Both the position numbers and the translations under genes were made by a program. This document shows, in pieces, positions 52,316-62,199 of a stretch of DNA of 64,000 nt (positions within the stretch are counted from its first letter, which is position 1; each line of letters begins with the position of its first letter). The DNA lies in NCBI GenBank assembly GCA_022414725.1, contig CM039465.1, positions 21,785,822 through 21,849,821 on the forward strand. The letters are read 5' to 3'. The notes under the pieces are model-generated. The model ran no database searches. It saw nothing but the letters and a program-made list of their open reading frames with translations, and had not been told where the DNA came from. The DNA is from Microglena sp. YARC. Lineage: Eukaryota > Chlorophyta > Chlorophyceae > Chlamydomonadales > Chlamydomonadaceae.

Positions 52316-55055
52316 TCTTGGTCCCGTGGACGTAGCGACTGAACGCTCTCAACAAATCCATCAGCAGACGCCTCTGGTTCAGCTTCACAATCTTTAGCTT
52401 CCTGTCCCTCTCAATCTCAAAGCCAATGAAGCATGAGACGGGACCTAAGTCCGTGTGTTCAAACTCCTTTCCAATCAGACTCTTGCACCAGGTCACTGCC
52501 TCCAGGGTCTTGGAGCAGATCAGTAGATCATCAACATAGACCAGGATGAAGACCAGGCACTTGGTCGATTCATCCCAATAGGTGAAGAGCGACGCATCAG
52601 CGTAGTCACAGCTCTCAAAGCCAAGAGCATTCAGAAGCTGCTTCAGCTTCTTGTGCCATTGACGCGGAGCTTGTCGTAATCCATACACCGCCTTGATGAG
52701 CTTGCAGACTCGGGGGCTACCATCCTCAAAGCCAGGTGGCTGGCTCATGTAGATCTCTTCATCCAGATCTCCATTGAGGAATGCTGTCTTGATGTCAAGA
52801 TGATGAGCTTCCATGTCTTCAGCACAGATCATAGCCAGCAAAGCTCTCAAAGTGGTATGCTTGGATACTGGAGCATAGACCTCAGTGAAGTCCACTCCTG
52901 GGATTTGCATGAAACCACGCACGACGAGCCGGGCCTTGAAGCGTTGTACTGCTCCAGCAGAGTCCCTCTTGACAGTGAAGACCCACTTGGGAGTCAAAGG
53001 ACGCTTGCCCGGAACTAGCTCCACCAGCTTCCAAGTGCCCTTCTCATGTTGAGACGTCATCTCATCATCCATAGCCTGTCTCCACAGAGGAGCTTCAGGC
53101 TGAGCAAAGGCGTTCTTGGCGCTTGTCAGAATAGCAATCATTGGAGTTATGGCAGTCTTTAATCCAAGGCGACGTGGAGGCTCGCTAGTTCTTGTAGTCC
53201 TCCTTGGGGCAGGTGCAGGTGTTGGTGCAGGAGTGTTGGCCAGAGGGGTGCTGAAAGCTTCTTCATCCTCCAGCTCCTCGTGCTCAGCCCACAACTCCTC
53301 CTGCTCAGGCACTAGCTCCTCCTGCTCAGGCACAAGCTCCTCCTGTTCAGGCACAAGCTCCTCTTGCTCATCTTCATTTCCAGTGGCAGCACTTTCAGAG
53401 CTGGAAGACACCTTGGACGACTCCCCATAGCTAGGGACTCCCCATGCTCCAGCAGTCTGCTGCACCACGTAGTGTGGCACATGCTCCTCCTCATCATCCC
53501 ACCATGGCAGACCCTCCGTCAGACCTGCTTCAGACTCCTCCTCCTCCTCAGGGACGGCGGAGGGGAGAGGGATAGAGGACACAGAGAGCCGCCCGCGCTC
53601 AAGGAAGCGAACATCCCTGGACACAACAATGTGCCCATCAGCAGCTTGAACCTTGTACGCTTTGGACAGGGTTGCACCAGGCTGGAAGTTCTCTGAGGCA
53701 TACCCAAGCATGATGCCTGGGATATACCTATCCTCCAGCTTGGTCCTCTTCTCGGCAGGAACCTGATACATGCAGGGACTGCCAAAAATTCTGAGGTGAG
53801 ATACATCAGGCACTATGCCAAACAGCATCTCATACGGAGTCCGGTTGCGATCAGTTGTAGGGCTCCGGTTACGGATGTAAGCTGCAGTCTCAATTGCATC
53901 ACCCCAATACTCATCACCAAGAACCTGGTCTACCAGCATGGCCCTAGTCATGCTGACTAGTGTACGGTTCTGCCTCTCAGCAACACCGTTAGATTGAGGT
54001 GTGTATGGGGTGGTTGTGTGGTGAGAAATTCCTTTCGCATCGAGGTAAGCACTCATGGCATTGTTGCAGAACTCCCCACCCCCATCTGTCCTAAGGATCT
54101 GCACCTTGAATCCAGTCAGGTTCTCTAGCTTGCTGATAATGGTCGTGAGATGCGCATAAATCTCAGGGCCTGACTTGCCCGCTAGGATGCTGACAATTGC
54201 AAAACCCGTATAGTCATCAGTGGTCCCCATGAAATAGCGCCCACCACCAAGCGTGGGGGTCTGCATAGGACCACAGAGATCAATGTGCAGCAATGCAAGG
54301 GGTTGGGTGGTCTGTGTGATTGATGCACGGAAGGGAGGCCTACTGCCTTTAGCCTGAATGCAGATGCGGCAGTCCCGAGGGCAAGCTCTGGCCTCAATCG
54401 GTGGGATCCCCTTCACTAGACCAGAACTGAGTTTCCTCAGATCAGCATAGTGAAGGTGACCAAAGCGACGGTGCCAGAGGTTGGAGGTCGGTATGATACC
54501 TTCCTCACCAGGAGTAGTGTCAGCATGTGATGAGAGTGGAGGAGTGACTAGTAGTGCATGTGCAATATACATCGCAACTTCCGCTCTCTCCGTCGTTCGC
54601 ATCACCGGCAGCGCAGTCACCTCATACTGAGAGTTGTTGAGCTTAGCAACGAGTCCTAGGGACCCAGTGTCGTCATACAGATAGTCAAAGCCTCCACCAC
54701 CCCTCCATGTCCAGCCATGGTTATCAAGAACCTTCCTAGAGATCAGAGAAGCTGAAACTTGAGGGCAGTATAGTACCTCCCGAAGAACAATAATCGTGGG
54801 AGATCCAGAACAGTCGGTCTCTAGGAAAACTGTCCCGGCCTGTGTGATCACAATGTCTACTCCCGTGGCCCCGGTCAAGATTTGAGGGGAGGTAGAGTGG
54901 AACTCTTGAAACTGATCTGTGTCAGGGGATACATGCTGTTCAGCAGCACTGTCTACCAACCACGGCCTGGGGCTAGTCTTAGCCTGAAAGCATCCAATCT
55001 TTACCCCACCCTTCTCAGAATCCCTTTGCTCTGATCCAAGTCCATCCCCTCCCAC
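52278..55055 (-). CDS. Outer copia pol: protease, integrase, reverse transcriptase (925 codons open)
   Basis: An uninterrupted frame. Protease active site is WLVDSAAEQHV with Asp about 35. The integrase zinc region is WHRRFGHLHY...CRICIQAKG. The integrase catalytic triad sits in HIDLCGP, LRTDGGGEF and PQSNGVAERQN. Reverse transcriptase shows LVVRGFMQIPGVDFTEVYAP, LDIKTAFLNGDLDEE, YGLRQAPRQW and YVDD at about 840-843. A linker carries an EQEELVP repeat. The frame ends prematurely at ADVCRLMSAG because of a 14-bp triplication (52274-52315). The downstream RNase H part lies at 50526-51186 beyond a LINE insertion. Confidence 0.95.
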   Translation of the reverse strand: MGGDGLGSEQRDSEKGGVKIGCFQAKTSPRPWLVDSAAEQHVSPDTDQFQEFHSTSPQILTGATGVDIVITQAGTVFLETDCSGSPTIIVLREVLYCPQVSASLISRKVLDNHGWTWRGGGGFDYLYDDTGSLGLVAKLNNSQYEVTALPVMRTTERAEVAMYIAHALLVTPPLSSHADTTPGEEGIIPTSNLWHRRFGHLHYADLRKLSSGLVKGIPPIEARACPRDCRICIQAKGSRPPFRASITQTTQPLALLHIDLCGPMQTPTLGGGRYFMGTTDDYTGFAIVSILAGKSGPEIYAHLTTIISKLENLTGFKVQILRTDGGGEFCNNAMSAYLDAKGISHHTTTPYTPQSNGVAERQNRTLVSMTRAMLVDQVLGDEYWGDAIETAAYIRNRSPTTDRNRTPYEMLFGIVPDVSHLRIFGSPCMYQVPAEKRTKLEDRYIPGIMLGYASENFQPGATLSKAYKVQAADGHIVVSRDVRFLERGRLSVSSIPLPSAVPEEEEESEAGLTEGLPWWDDEEEHVPHYVVQQTAGAWGVPSYGESSKVSSSSESAATGNEDEQEELVPEQEELVPEQEELVPEQEELWAEHEELEDEEAFSTPLANTPAPTPAPAPRRTTRTSEPPRRLGLKTAITPMIAILTSAKNAFAQPEAPLWRQAMDDEMTSQHEKGTWKLVELVPGKRPLTPKWVFTVKRDSAGAVQRFKARLVVRGFMQIPGVDFTEVYAPVSKHTTLRALLAMICAEDMEAHHLDIKTAFLNGDLDEEIYMSQPPGFEDGSPRVCKLIKAVYGLRQAPRQWHKKLKQLLNALGFESCDYADASLFTYWDESTKCLVFILVYVDDLLICSKTLEAVTWCKSLIGKEFEHTDLGPVSCFIGFEIERDRKLKIVKLNQRRLLMDLLRAFSRYVHGTKMQADVCRLMSAG

Positions 55056-55107
55056 CCATACTCCACCCCCACCTGAGAACTTGGTGAAGGTGCGAACTGG
55101 TAGCAGA

Positions 55108-56177
55108 CTAGACTTCAGGGCCTACTGGCGTGCGAAAGAGAGAGAGAGCGGGTCGACATGTAGTTGCAAATGCACTGAACCTGACAGTTGGCTTAGGTGG
55201 TGAAGTCACGGCAGGCTTCTCATCAGCAAGCACGGCCATATAGGCGTTACGCCTTGAAATAGGGCCGGGCAAGTTGTCAGAAGTATGCCAAGAATCATCA
55301 CTTGCCTTCTGTGGGCAGTCCATCTCCTTGTGCCCACGAACATGACAGTACCGGCACTCACCTGGGAAGAAAGGCGCCGACCCCGACTGCTTCTCAGTGG
55401 TTGTTTGAACAAACTTAGGCTTGAACTTGGACTTGCCATGGGTTGTGGCTGGAGACCTGTGTTTGGCAGCAGTGGTGGCAGAAAAGGCATTAGTCTTTAC
55501 GAAAGGTGCCTTGGACTGCATCTGTGATTCTGTCTGTCTCATCTGATCAGCTAGGACATCGTACTTCTGCTGGTCTGACTGATGGAACCTTACTGCAAAC
55601 ACAAATGACTCCCAATGCAAAGGCAGGGCATCAAGAATCTTTTGGCACAAAGTGTGCTCAGTGACTGCATCAGAAGTGGTCATCAGTCTGCTGTACAAGG
55701 TGTATGACCTAGTTAAGAAGGTATCTACAGTTTCCTTAGCCTCAAACTTGAGGGTTCTGAACGAAGGGTGGAGACAGACAAAGCATTTAGCTTGTTGTAC
55801 TTGGTATCCAGGAAATCCCACACTTCCCTAGCAGTATCACAGTGAGAGACTTGCAATAAGTGCACATCATCTAGGCAGCACCTAATAAAGCCCATGGCCT
55901 TAGAGTCACTGGCATTGAATCCATCATCGAAGAGAGGGTTGGTACGAGATGCACCTCCCTGTGAGACTGTGCGACGCACAGGCTTAGTACCACCTCCAGC
56001 CGTAGCTCCTCGACTAGTAGCCGAGAGTCCTTCACTAGTCGCGAGCCCAGTGATGGCGGGGGTTAGTAAAAACTTGTCAAGGCCTTTGCTTTGCAAGGCC
56101 GCAAGTATCCTGGGTTGCCAAGTGACGAACGGCACCTTGGCCGTCAGCATTGGCAACTTGGGATGGGCGTCCGACAT
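55108..56177 (-). pseudogene. Outer copia gag with one frameshift
   Basis: Begins MSDAHPKLPMLTAKVPFVTW, followed by UBN2-type gag helices (DTAREVWDFLDTKYNKLN; YTLYSRLMTTSDAV). A frame change occurs near 55760-55800. A CCHC zinc knuckle, CRYCHVRGHKEMDC, lies near 55330-55370. It ends just upstream of the pol frame, which is offset, so either a programmed shift or decay separates gag and pol. Confidence 0.85.
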
Positions 56178-56224
56178 CCTCTCCAGGGTGCCGGTATAAA
56201 GTTGTGGAGTTAGAGCTCAGCTCT

Positions 56225-56270
56225 GTCTTCGTGCAGTAGCGCAGTGGTTAGCCGGGATGAGCCGAAAACC
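56225..56270 (-). promoter_or_regulatory. Putative primer-binding site region of outer copia
   Basis: Directly inside the 5' LTR the minus strand reads GGTTTTCGGCTCATCCC. Its plus-strand complement continues as a tRNA-like TAGCGCAGTGGTTAGC A-box. This suggests pairing with an internal or 5'-half tRNA fragment, as known for copia and Ty5, instead of a tRNA 3' end. Confidence 0.45.
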
Positions 56271-56609
56271 TGTTGATCGGAGACAGTGAAGGGGCCGAGC
56301 AGGCCAGAACTAATCGCTTGTGATGTTGGTTACAAGAGGAATAAACTCAGATCTATTTATAGCATAGGATAGCTTGACACGTAATCAGAGAGCAACGTAA
56401 TGCACAGCTATAACAAAGTAACAAAGCAGCTGCAGAGCAGCGGGAACAAATGTGCTGTCAGGGATGACGCACACCTAGATACTGAACCGTGGGGAAAACA
56501 CCCACGGGGGTTAAAACATTCACCAGACCCGTAACCTTCCCGGCACGGCACCTGGCGCCTCAGCCCAGCTATCGCCAACATGTGGCTCGAGGCACATCTA
56601 TCTTCAACA
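56271..56609 (-). repeat. 5' LTR of outer copia
   Basis: 339 bp. Contains TCTATTTATAGCATAGG (a possible TATA region) in plus orientation near 56353. Differs from the partner LTR at about three positions. Confidence 0.95.
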
Positions 56610-56614
56610 GGCAC

Positions 56615-57087
56615 GAGGGCCCGCCACTATATAACGGACCTAGCTGGTGGTAGGTCACCACCAGGGGCTGGCCAGCGGCCCAAGGTAGATAGCCTGGCCG
56701 GGCATACACGTAACCGAGGCTATCATGGTACGACCAATAAGGCGTGCCATACCAACATACCTCCCCGCCCCCCATTCACCCGTGCCCTCGAGACACTCGC
56801 CATCTCCACCCCTTCTTATTCCTCCCACATCTGGTCCTCACCTTCTTCCACCTTCCCTGTGTGCACAGCAGTCCTCAAATGCCGCTTCAGTCAACTCTGG
56901 ACCGCCGCTACTGCTCTCATACGTGGCTGCCCCTTACCCCCTACCGTCTCCCCAGCACCGAGACATGTGCCCTACAAATCCCTGGTTCCTGTGATTCTCG
57001 CACGGGGGGTAATTGTTGGCTGCAATGTGCAGAAGGTTAGACGCCACAACCTGGCGTATAGAACCTTGTAACAATTATTCTTCTACT
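56615..57087. other. Unassigned sequence right of the copia element
   Basis: An open plus-strand frame of about 160 codons has no recognised motif. It may be frame-broken LINE sequence upstream of the finger at 57088. Nothing else was seen. Confidence 0.3.
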
Positions 57088-57611
57088 GTCTCCTATCCGG
57101 CGACATCACCGATCGCCACTGCCCCCTCTGCCCACCCCCCTCCACCTTAAACACTCCACTGACTCCAGGCCACATTCTTGGCTCATGCAACCACCCGCAC
57201 TCTGAGTCCCTATACATGTATATACACAACAAAGCCTTGATACAAACATGTAAAGCTATATATTCTGGTTCACCAGGCTTCTCCTTGTTCATCATGGATG
57301 TGACCGCTTGTAACAAACTTCCAAATGGTGCATACTTTATCCGTCTACCCGCCTGGCTTCTCCCCGACATACCCCTTGCCCGACGAACGAAACTCCGCTC
57401 CGACCTCCTCATTGTGCAGGGACCCAACCCAGATCTCGCCCCCCACATCCTCACCCCAAGTCCCCAACCACACTCTAAGCCCTGCAACGCACATGCACCA
57501 TCCACCTACTTGAACCCGGGTACACCAATCACTCTACTCTGCAAACTCCATCGTCAAAGAAGCCCAACATACTATCCTCCTCATCTCTCTCCGTGCTTCT
57601 GGCTGACTTGA
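57088..57611 (+). pseudogene. LINE ORF2 C-terminal fragment
   Basis: An open frame with GDITDRHCPLCPPPS and GHILGSC, a C-x2-C-x13-H-x4-C finger, then ESLYMYIHNKALIQTCKAI and PDIPLARRTKLRSDLLIVQG. A Cys/His cluster followed by HNKAL is typical of the end of many non-LTR retrotransposon proteins. It is a different family from the element at 51187. Confidence 0.65.
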
Positions 57612-58350
57612 ACTTGGTTATATAGCTACAGCCAGCAATTTGGCTGCTTGCCGTCTTCGGCAGTGCAAACAATATCACCAGGAAAATGTAAACTCGAGCA
57701 AATCATTTCACAATTTTTTCCTTTTTCTGCTGGCTGTACCATCGCCCCCACCACTCCTCACATAACTATTATCGGATCTTACGGCACCATCTCCCCCTCT
57801 ATTCACAACACTCTCTTGTGCCTTGGCTTTCTTACAATAAATTGTATTGTCTCAAACAGACTAGAGATGTCCCAAGGCAACCCACACCACAATTTCAAGT
57901 TTGTGTAAGGGGGTCTTCCAACATTCCTTCCAGCAAGAAGAGAGTATTCAAGCAAGGAAGAAAACAAACACTATTGTCAATACATTACATTGCCACACGA
58001 CATGTCAGTGGTTCGAGCCCTTGTCAAATTCTCCAAGTTCAGACCTGCCGCCTGGGAAGAGGTCGAGATCTTCCCCCGGCGGAGGCTCGGTGATCCAAGA
58101 TCAGTTGCGGTAGCGGTCTGCGAAACAAAAAACCCATCATAGTAACCATTCCCCAGGGCAAGCGAACGGGATGGTTCCTTCAAAACCACGCACCATATTC
58201 CAGTTTGTGTGTGGGGGTCTTCCAGCATTTGATGATGATGATACTGCTCTTGGTTTCACTATCTGTAGTGCACTCTACAAACATGGAGGAGAGAGGTTCT
58301 CAACCTATGAGCTTATATCTAGGGTGGTGGTGTGATGACGATGATAATTA
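57612..58350. repeat. Dispersed repeat segments
   Basis: A near-duplicated block of about 30 bp (GTTTGTGTAAGGGGGTCTTCCAACATT at 57898 and GTTTGTGTGTGGGGGTCTTCCAGCATT at 58201) brackets sequence with GGTTCGAGCCC, a B-box-like motif. CCAGCAAGAAGAGAGTATTC recurs at 59172. This may be a SINE-like insertion; no gene seen. Confidence 0.45.
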
Positions 58351-58352
58351 CT

Positions 58353-59165
58353 ACAGCCAACTCCAAGACCCATATCCCGTCTCAGTAATGCAGCCAGCTC
58401 CAAGATCCATATCCCGTCTCAGTAATGCAGCCAGCTCCAAGATCCATATCCTGTCTCAGTAATGCAGCCAGCTCCAAGATCCATATCCCGTCTCAGTACT
58501 GCAGGCAGCTCCAAGACCCATATCCCGTCTCAGTAATGCAGCCAGCTCCAAGATCCATATTCCGTCTCAGTAATGCAGCCAGCCTCAAGATCCATATCCC
58601 GTCTCAGTAATGCAGGCAGCTCCAAGATCCATATCCCGTCTCTGTAATGCAGCCAGCTCCAAGATCCATATCCCGTATCAGTAATGCAGCCAGCCTCAAG
58701 ATCCATATCCCGTCTCAGTAATGCAGGCAGCTCCAAGATCCATATCCCGTCTCAGTAATGCAGCCAGCTCCAAGATCCATATCCCGTCTCAGTAATGCAG
58801 CCAGCTCCAAGATCCATATCCCATCTCAGTGATGCTGCCAGCTCCAAGATCTATATCCCGTCTCAGTAATGCAGCCAGCTCCAAGATCCATATCCCGTCT
58901 CAGTAATGCAGGCAGCTCCAAGATCCATATCCCGTCTCAGTAATGCAGCCAGCTCCAAGATCCATATCCCATCTCAGTAATGCAGGCAGCTCCAAGATAC
59001 ATATCCCGTCTCAGTAATGCAGCCAGCTCCAAGATCCATATCCCGTCTCAGTAATGCAGCCAGCTCCAAGATCCATATCCCGTCTCAGTAATGCAGGCAG
59101 CTCCAAGATCCATATCCCGTCTCAGTAATGCAGCCAGCTTCAAGATCCATATCCCGTCTCTGTGC
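58353..59165. repeat. 37-bp minisatellite (CAGCTCCAAGATCCATATCC)
   Basis: About 22 near-identical copies of CAGCTCCAAGATCCATATCC plus CGTCTCAGTAATGCAGC. No coding role. Confidence 0.95.
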
Positions 59166-59233
59166 TCAACGTTCCAGCAAGAAGAGAGCATTGAAGCAAA
59201 CAAACACTATTGTCAACATGTATAGTCATCAAC

Positions 59234-59362
59234 GCACTTGAGTGTTCGCGGTCGCTGTCAACCGCTATGGTAGCTTTGTCCATGTAAAGTAGTAGCCCGT
59301 TCCCTACCGCTGTAAGACGGGGATGCCTTAATACCACGCCCCACCAGGCGTTATCATTACTT
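59234..59362 (+). repeat. SINE 3' part with TSD
   Basis: The family body (CAACCGCTATGGTAGCTTTG, CTTAATACCACGCCCCACCA, GGCGTTATCATTAC) is flanked by perfect 11-bp repeats TAGTCATCAAC at 59223-59233 and 59363-59373. The tRNA-like head is missing, so it is 5'-truncated. Confidence 0.8.
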
Positions 59363-59775
59363 TAGTCATCAACAGATAGATGATCAATGTCTCCCAGGTG
59401 TGTCACATGTGTGTGTAATTAATATGCATGCAGAAGCCGGACCTGGTCCTGAATTTGGGTGCTCTACAGTAGCCAACAAATACATGATCAATGTCTCCCA
59501 GGTGTCTCACATGTGTATGTTATTTATATGCTTGCAGAAGCTGGACCTGGTCCCGGATTTGGGTGCTGTACAGTCACCGACAGACAGATGATGAATGTCT
59601 CCCAGGTGTCTCACATGTGTAGGGCTGTCAAGCTTTATACCGCCCGGTATTTATTTTACCGTGTATTGTACTATATACCGTATGGTAAAACATGCTAACC
59701 GTACGGTATTTTTGGGATCCATCGTACGGTAAACACGACATGTCGTGTTTACCGTACGATATATTGTGTTTGGTC

Positions 59776-59908
59776 CAAATCGGCTTTGGCTTCGAGTTTA
59801 TCAGCTTGTTCTATTAATTCAGGTCGATATCAGTTAGATAACAGTTTGCCACTTAGTAATATCGACCTGAATTAACAGAACAAGCCGATAACTCGAAGCC
59901 AAAGCCGC
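59776..59908. repeat. Long inverted repeat (hairpin) inside the hAT element
   Basis: GGCTTTGGCTTCGAGTTTATC ... ATTCAGGTCGATA on the left pairs with TATCGACCTGAATTAA ... CGAAGCCAAAGC on the right. Arms are nearly 50 bp with a loop of about 30 bp. Next to it, 59721-59760 is a perfect 40-bp palindrome centred on CGACATGTCG. Confidence 0.9.
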
Positions 59909-59999
59909 CTTTCAAATTCATATTTAAAATTCAGATTGTATTCGATCCCTCTTTTCTGTGCTGTGCTCTTCCGCCATGTCTGGATCCGGATCTGCTGAT

Positions 60000-60360
60000 G
60001 CGGTTTCTACTACCACCCGTTACCTCTTGGCCTAGTGTGATGCTCTCCCATGGGAAGAAGGCCATGCTGAAGTCCAAGCTAACTACTGGCAGGTCGGTGC
60101 TCAGCCCGGTAGACCGACGACGGAACTTTTGGAAGGTAGCTGAAGCTTACTTTCCCATCTGTGCTGCAGCATGCAGGGGTCCGTCTGTTAAGCTTGCATG
60201 CATCCTCATGCGCAGCGGAGCGCAACTGGTCTACATGGGGTAGGATGTACACTAAGCTGCGGAGCAACCTGAGCCACCAGATGGCAGAGAAGCTGATCTT
60301 TATCAAGTCCAACTACGAGTCCAAGGAGGGTGGCGACATGCTAGACATGGGCTTGTAGAT
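60000..60360 (+). pseudogene. hAT transposase C-terminal dimerisation domain fragment
   Basis: Frame-broken. It contains SSCAAERNWSTWGRMYTKLR and SHQMAEKLIFIKSN, the diagnostic hATC dimerisation motif. Upstream frames have GRSVLSPVDRRRNFWKVAEA, also transposase-like. The catalytic core is absent. Confidence 0.88.
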
Positions 60361-61617
60361 GTAGAGCATTCGTTCCAGGGACCTCAAGAGCATGTAGTAA
60401 CTTGTAGTAAATTGGATTGGACTGTTACATGGTTTTTCAGCCAACTCTGGGCTGCTCACCATCTTCCAATTTTCAAGTTCGTCTGTGCGATATCCACGCT
60501 TAGTTAGCCTTGTCCAGGTCCGTCTAGTAGTTCCCTAAATGCATGGGTAATTGAAATATTTATGTAAATAATTTATGCCTTGCTAGTTCGCTCTGGAGTT
60601 TACCTCATGGACCAGGTTCTGGGGGAATTTTTCCTATACCCTGACTGTTATAAAACTGTCCAGGTGATCAGACGATGTTCGGGCTCCGCTGACTTTATAA
60701 CAATTTCCTTATTTTTTGTCAGTGTGGTCCTGTGGTCTACGAAAATATCTTACACTTGGCAGGTTGGCGGTTAGATTCTCGTCAGGAGCACCTGAGTCTG
60801 GGCCAGGGAATTTAGTATACCGCCTTATACCGAATGGTACCGCCTTATACCGTACGATATATCGTACGGTAATAGACCACGATATTACCGTGTTTTTCTA
60901 TCTCCCTCAGTATTGGTTCATTTGACTTGATTTAAAGTGTATGGACGTGTAAACGGTATTTCCTGTTATATCCCCTTGGTCTTATACTGATTTCCCCAAA
61001 AAAGGGTATACAAATACTGTACGGTATATCACGATATATAGTACGGTAATTGAAAATACCGTACGGTATTGACAGCCCTACACATGTGTGTATTATTAAT
61101 ATGCATGCAGAAGCTGGACCTGGTCCCGGATTTGGGTGCTGTACAGTCACCAACAGACAGATGATGAATGTCTCCCAGGTGCCTCATATGTGTATGTTAT
61201 TAATATGCATGCAGAAGCTGGACCTGGTCCCGGATTTGGGTGCTGTTCAGTCACCAACAGACAGATGATGAATGTCTGTCAGGTGTCTCACATGTGTATG
61301 TAATTAATATGCATGCAAAAGCTGGACCCGGTCCTAATTTTGGGTGCTGTACAGTCACCAACAGACAGATGATGAATGTCTCCCAGGTGTCTCACACGTG
61401 TATGTAATTAATATGCATGCAAAAGCTGGACCCGGTCCTAATTTTGGGTGCTGTACAGGCACCAACAGACAGATGATGAATGTCTCCCAGGTGTCTCACA
61501 TGTGTATGTAATTAATATGCATGCAAAAGCTGGACCCGGTCCTAATTTTGGGTGCTGTACAGTCACGAACTGATAGATGATCAATGTGCCAGATACGATA
61601 CACACATAATATCAATT

Positions 61618-61772
61618 GAGCAGATCATTTGGATTCGGCAGCCGAAGGTTGGTCCTCGACTTTTCAGCCCAAATTTACGACACTTATCAGAATTCTCGGA
61701 ATTTCAGACAAAAATATGAGGTACCAACTGTTTCGAAACGTAACAATCCAAATCATCCGCTGATCTGCTAGA
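61618..61772. mobile_element. Possible small MITE
   Basis: Starts GAGCAGATCATTTGGATT and ends AATCCAAATCATCCGCTGATCTGCT, imperfect inverted termini of about 17 bp around non-coding DNA. No target duplication could be fixed. Confidence 0.4.
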
Positions 61773-61815
61773 ACGGTTGCTATACGCATAAACTTGATTA
61801 GTCCGCTATGGAGCA

Positions 61816-61953
61816 CCCCCTTCGGTCGCTCTTGGCGTTGCAGGTTGTCGTCAACCGCGATGGTAGCTTGTCCAGTTCAGGTAGGAGACCGCTCCCCACC
61901 CGCGTACGACGGGCTCCCTTAACACCACGCCCCACCAGGCGTTATCATTACCT
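61816..61953 (+). repeat. SINE copy with TSD
   Basis: The body matches the other copies (CAACCGCGATGGTAGCTTG, GCGTACGACGGGCTCCCTTA, GGCGTTATCATTACCT). Perfect 10-bp repeats CTATGGAGCA flank it at 61806-61815 and 61954-61963. Confidence 0.82.
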
Positions 61954-62199
61954 CTATGGAGCAGGCTGGTTGGTGTGGGGAAACATGCTCCTCCACTCCC
62001 AGATGTTCTTTCCCACAAGATCGAAGGAATTGCTAATAGCGCCTAGTATGCTCCCTGTTTTTCGTGGGTACCGCACAGGAGGGCTTGTTAGTTATAATCA
62101 AGGACAATGAGAATCCACTAAAATCCACACGCACACACAAAGACAGTAGGAGTGATGGAGTGCCTGTGTGAGCCTGGGAGCCGGGATAAACTTGTACAT

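Larger units (their letters stand above)
42764..56609 (-). mobile_element. Outer Ty1/copia retrotransposon, nested insertions inside
   Basis: LTRs at 42764-43102 and 56271-56609 (339 bp each, about 3 mismatches) begin TGTTGA and end TCAACA. The 5-bp target duplication GGCAC is perfect (42759-42763 and 56610-56614). Internal order on the minus strand is gag, protease, integrase, reverse transcriptase, then RNase H, which defines Ty1/copia. It is split by a plus-strand copia element (43326-50438) and a LINE (51187-52213). Without these the element is about 5.7 kb, a normal size. Confidence 0.95.
59620..61080. mobile_element. hAT DNA transposon relic (TIR TAGGGCTGTCAA, TSD CACATGTG)
   Basis: 1,461 bp. 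Perfect 12-bp terminal inverted repeats and a perfect 8-bp target duplication (59612-59619 and 61081-61088). Sub-terminal regions are packed with ACCGTACGGTA and related motifs. The inside keeps only the end of a transposase gene, so the element is internally deleted and non-autonomous. Confidence 0.93.
59395..61590. repeat. 105-bp tandem array split by a hAT element
   Basis: Units with TAATTAATATGCATGCA, AAGCTGGACCTGGTCC, TTTGGGTGCTGTACAGTCAC and ATGAATGTCTCCCAGGTGTC occur at 59395-59619 and resume at 61081-61590. About seven copies in total. Confidence 0.92.

Noticed and set aside
56580..57071. 163-codon plus-strand ORF beginning in the copia LTR
   Set aside because: It crosses the element boundary at 56609, so it cannot be an ancestral gene; no recognised domain.
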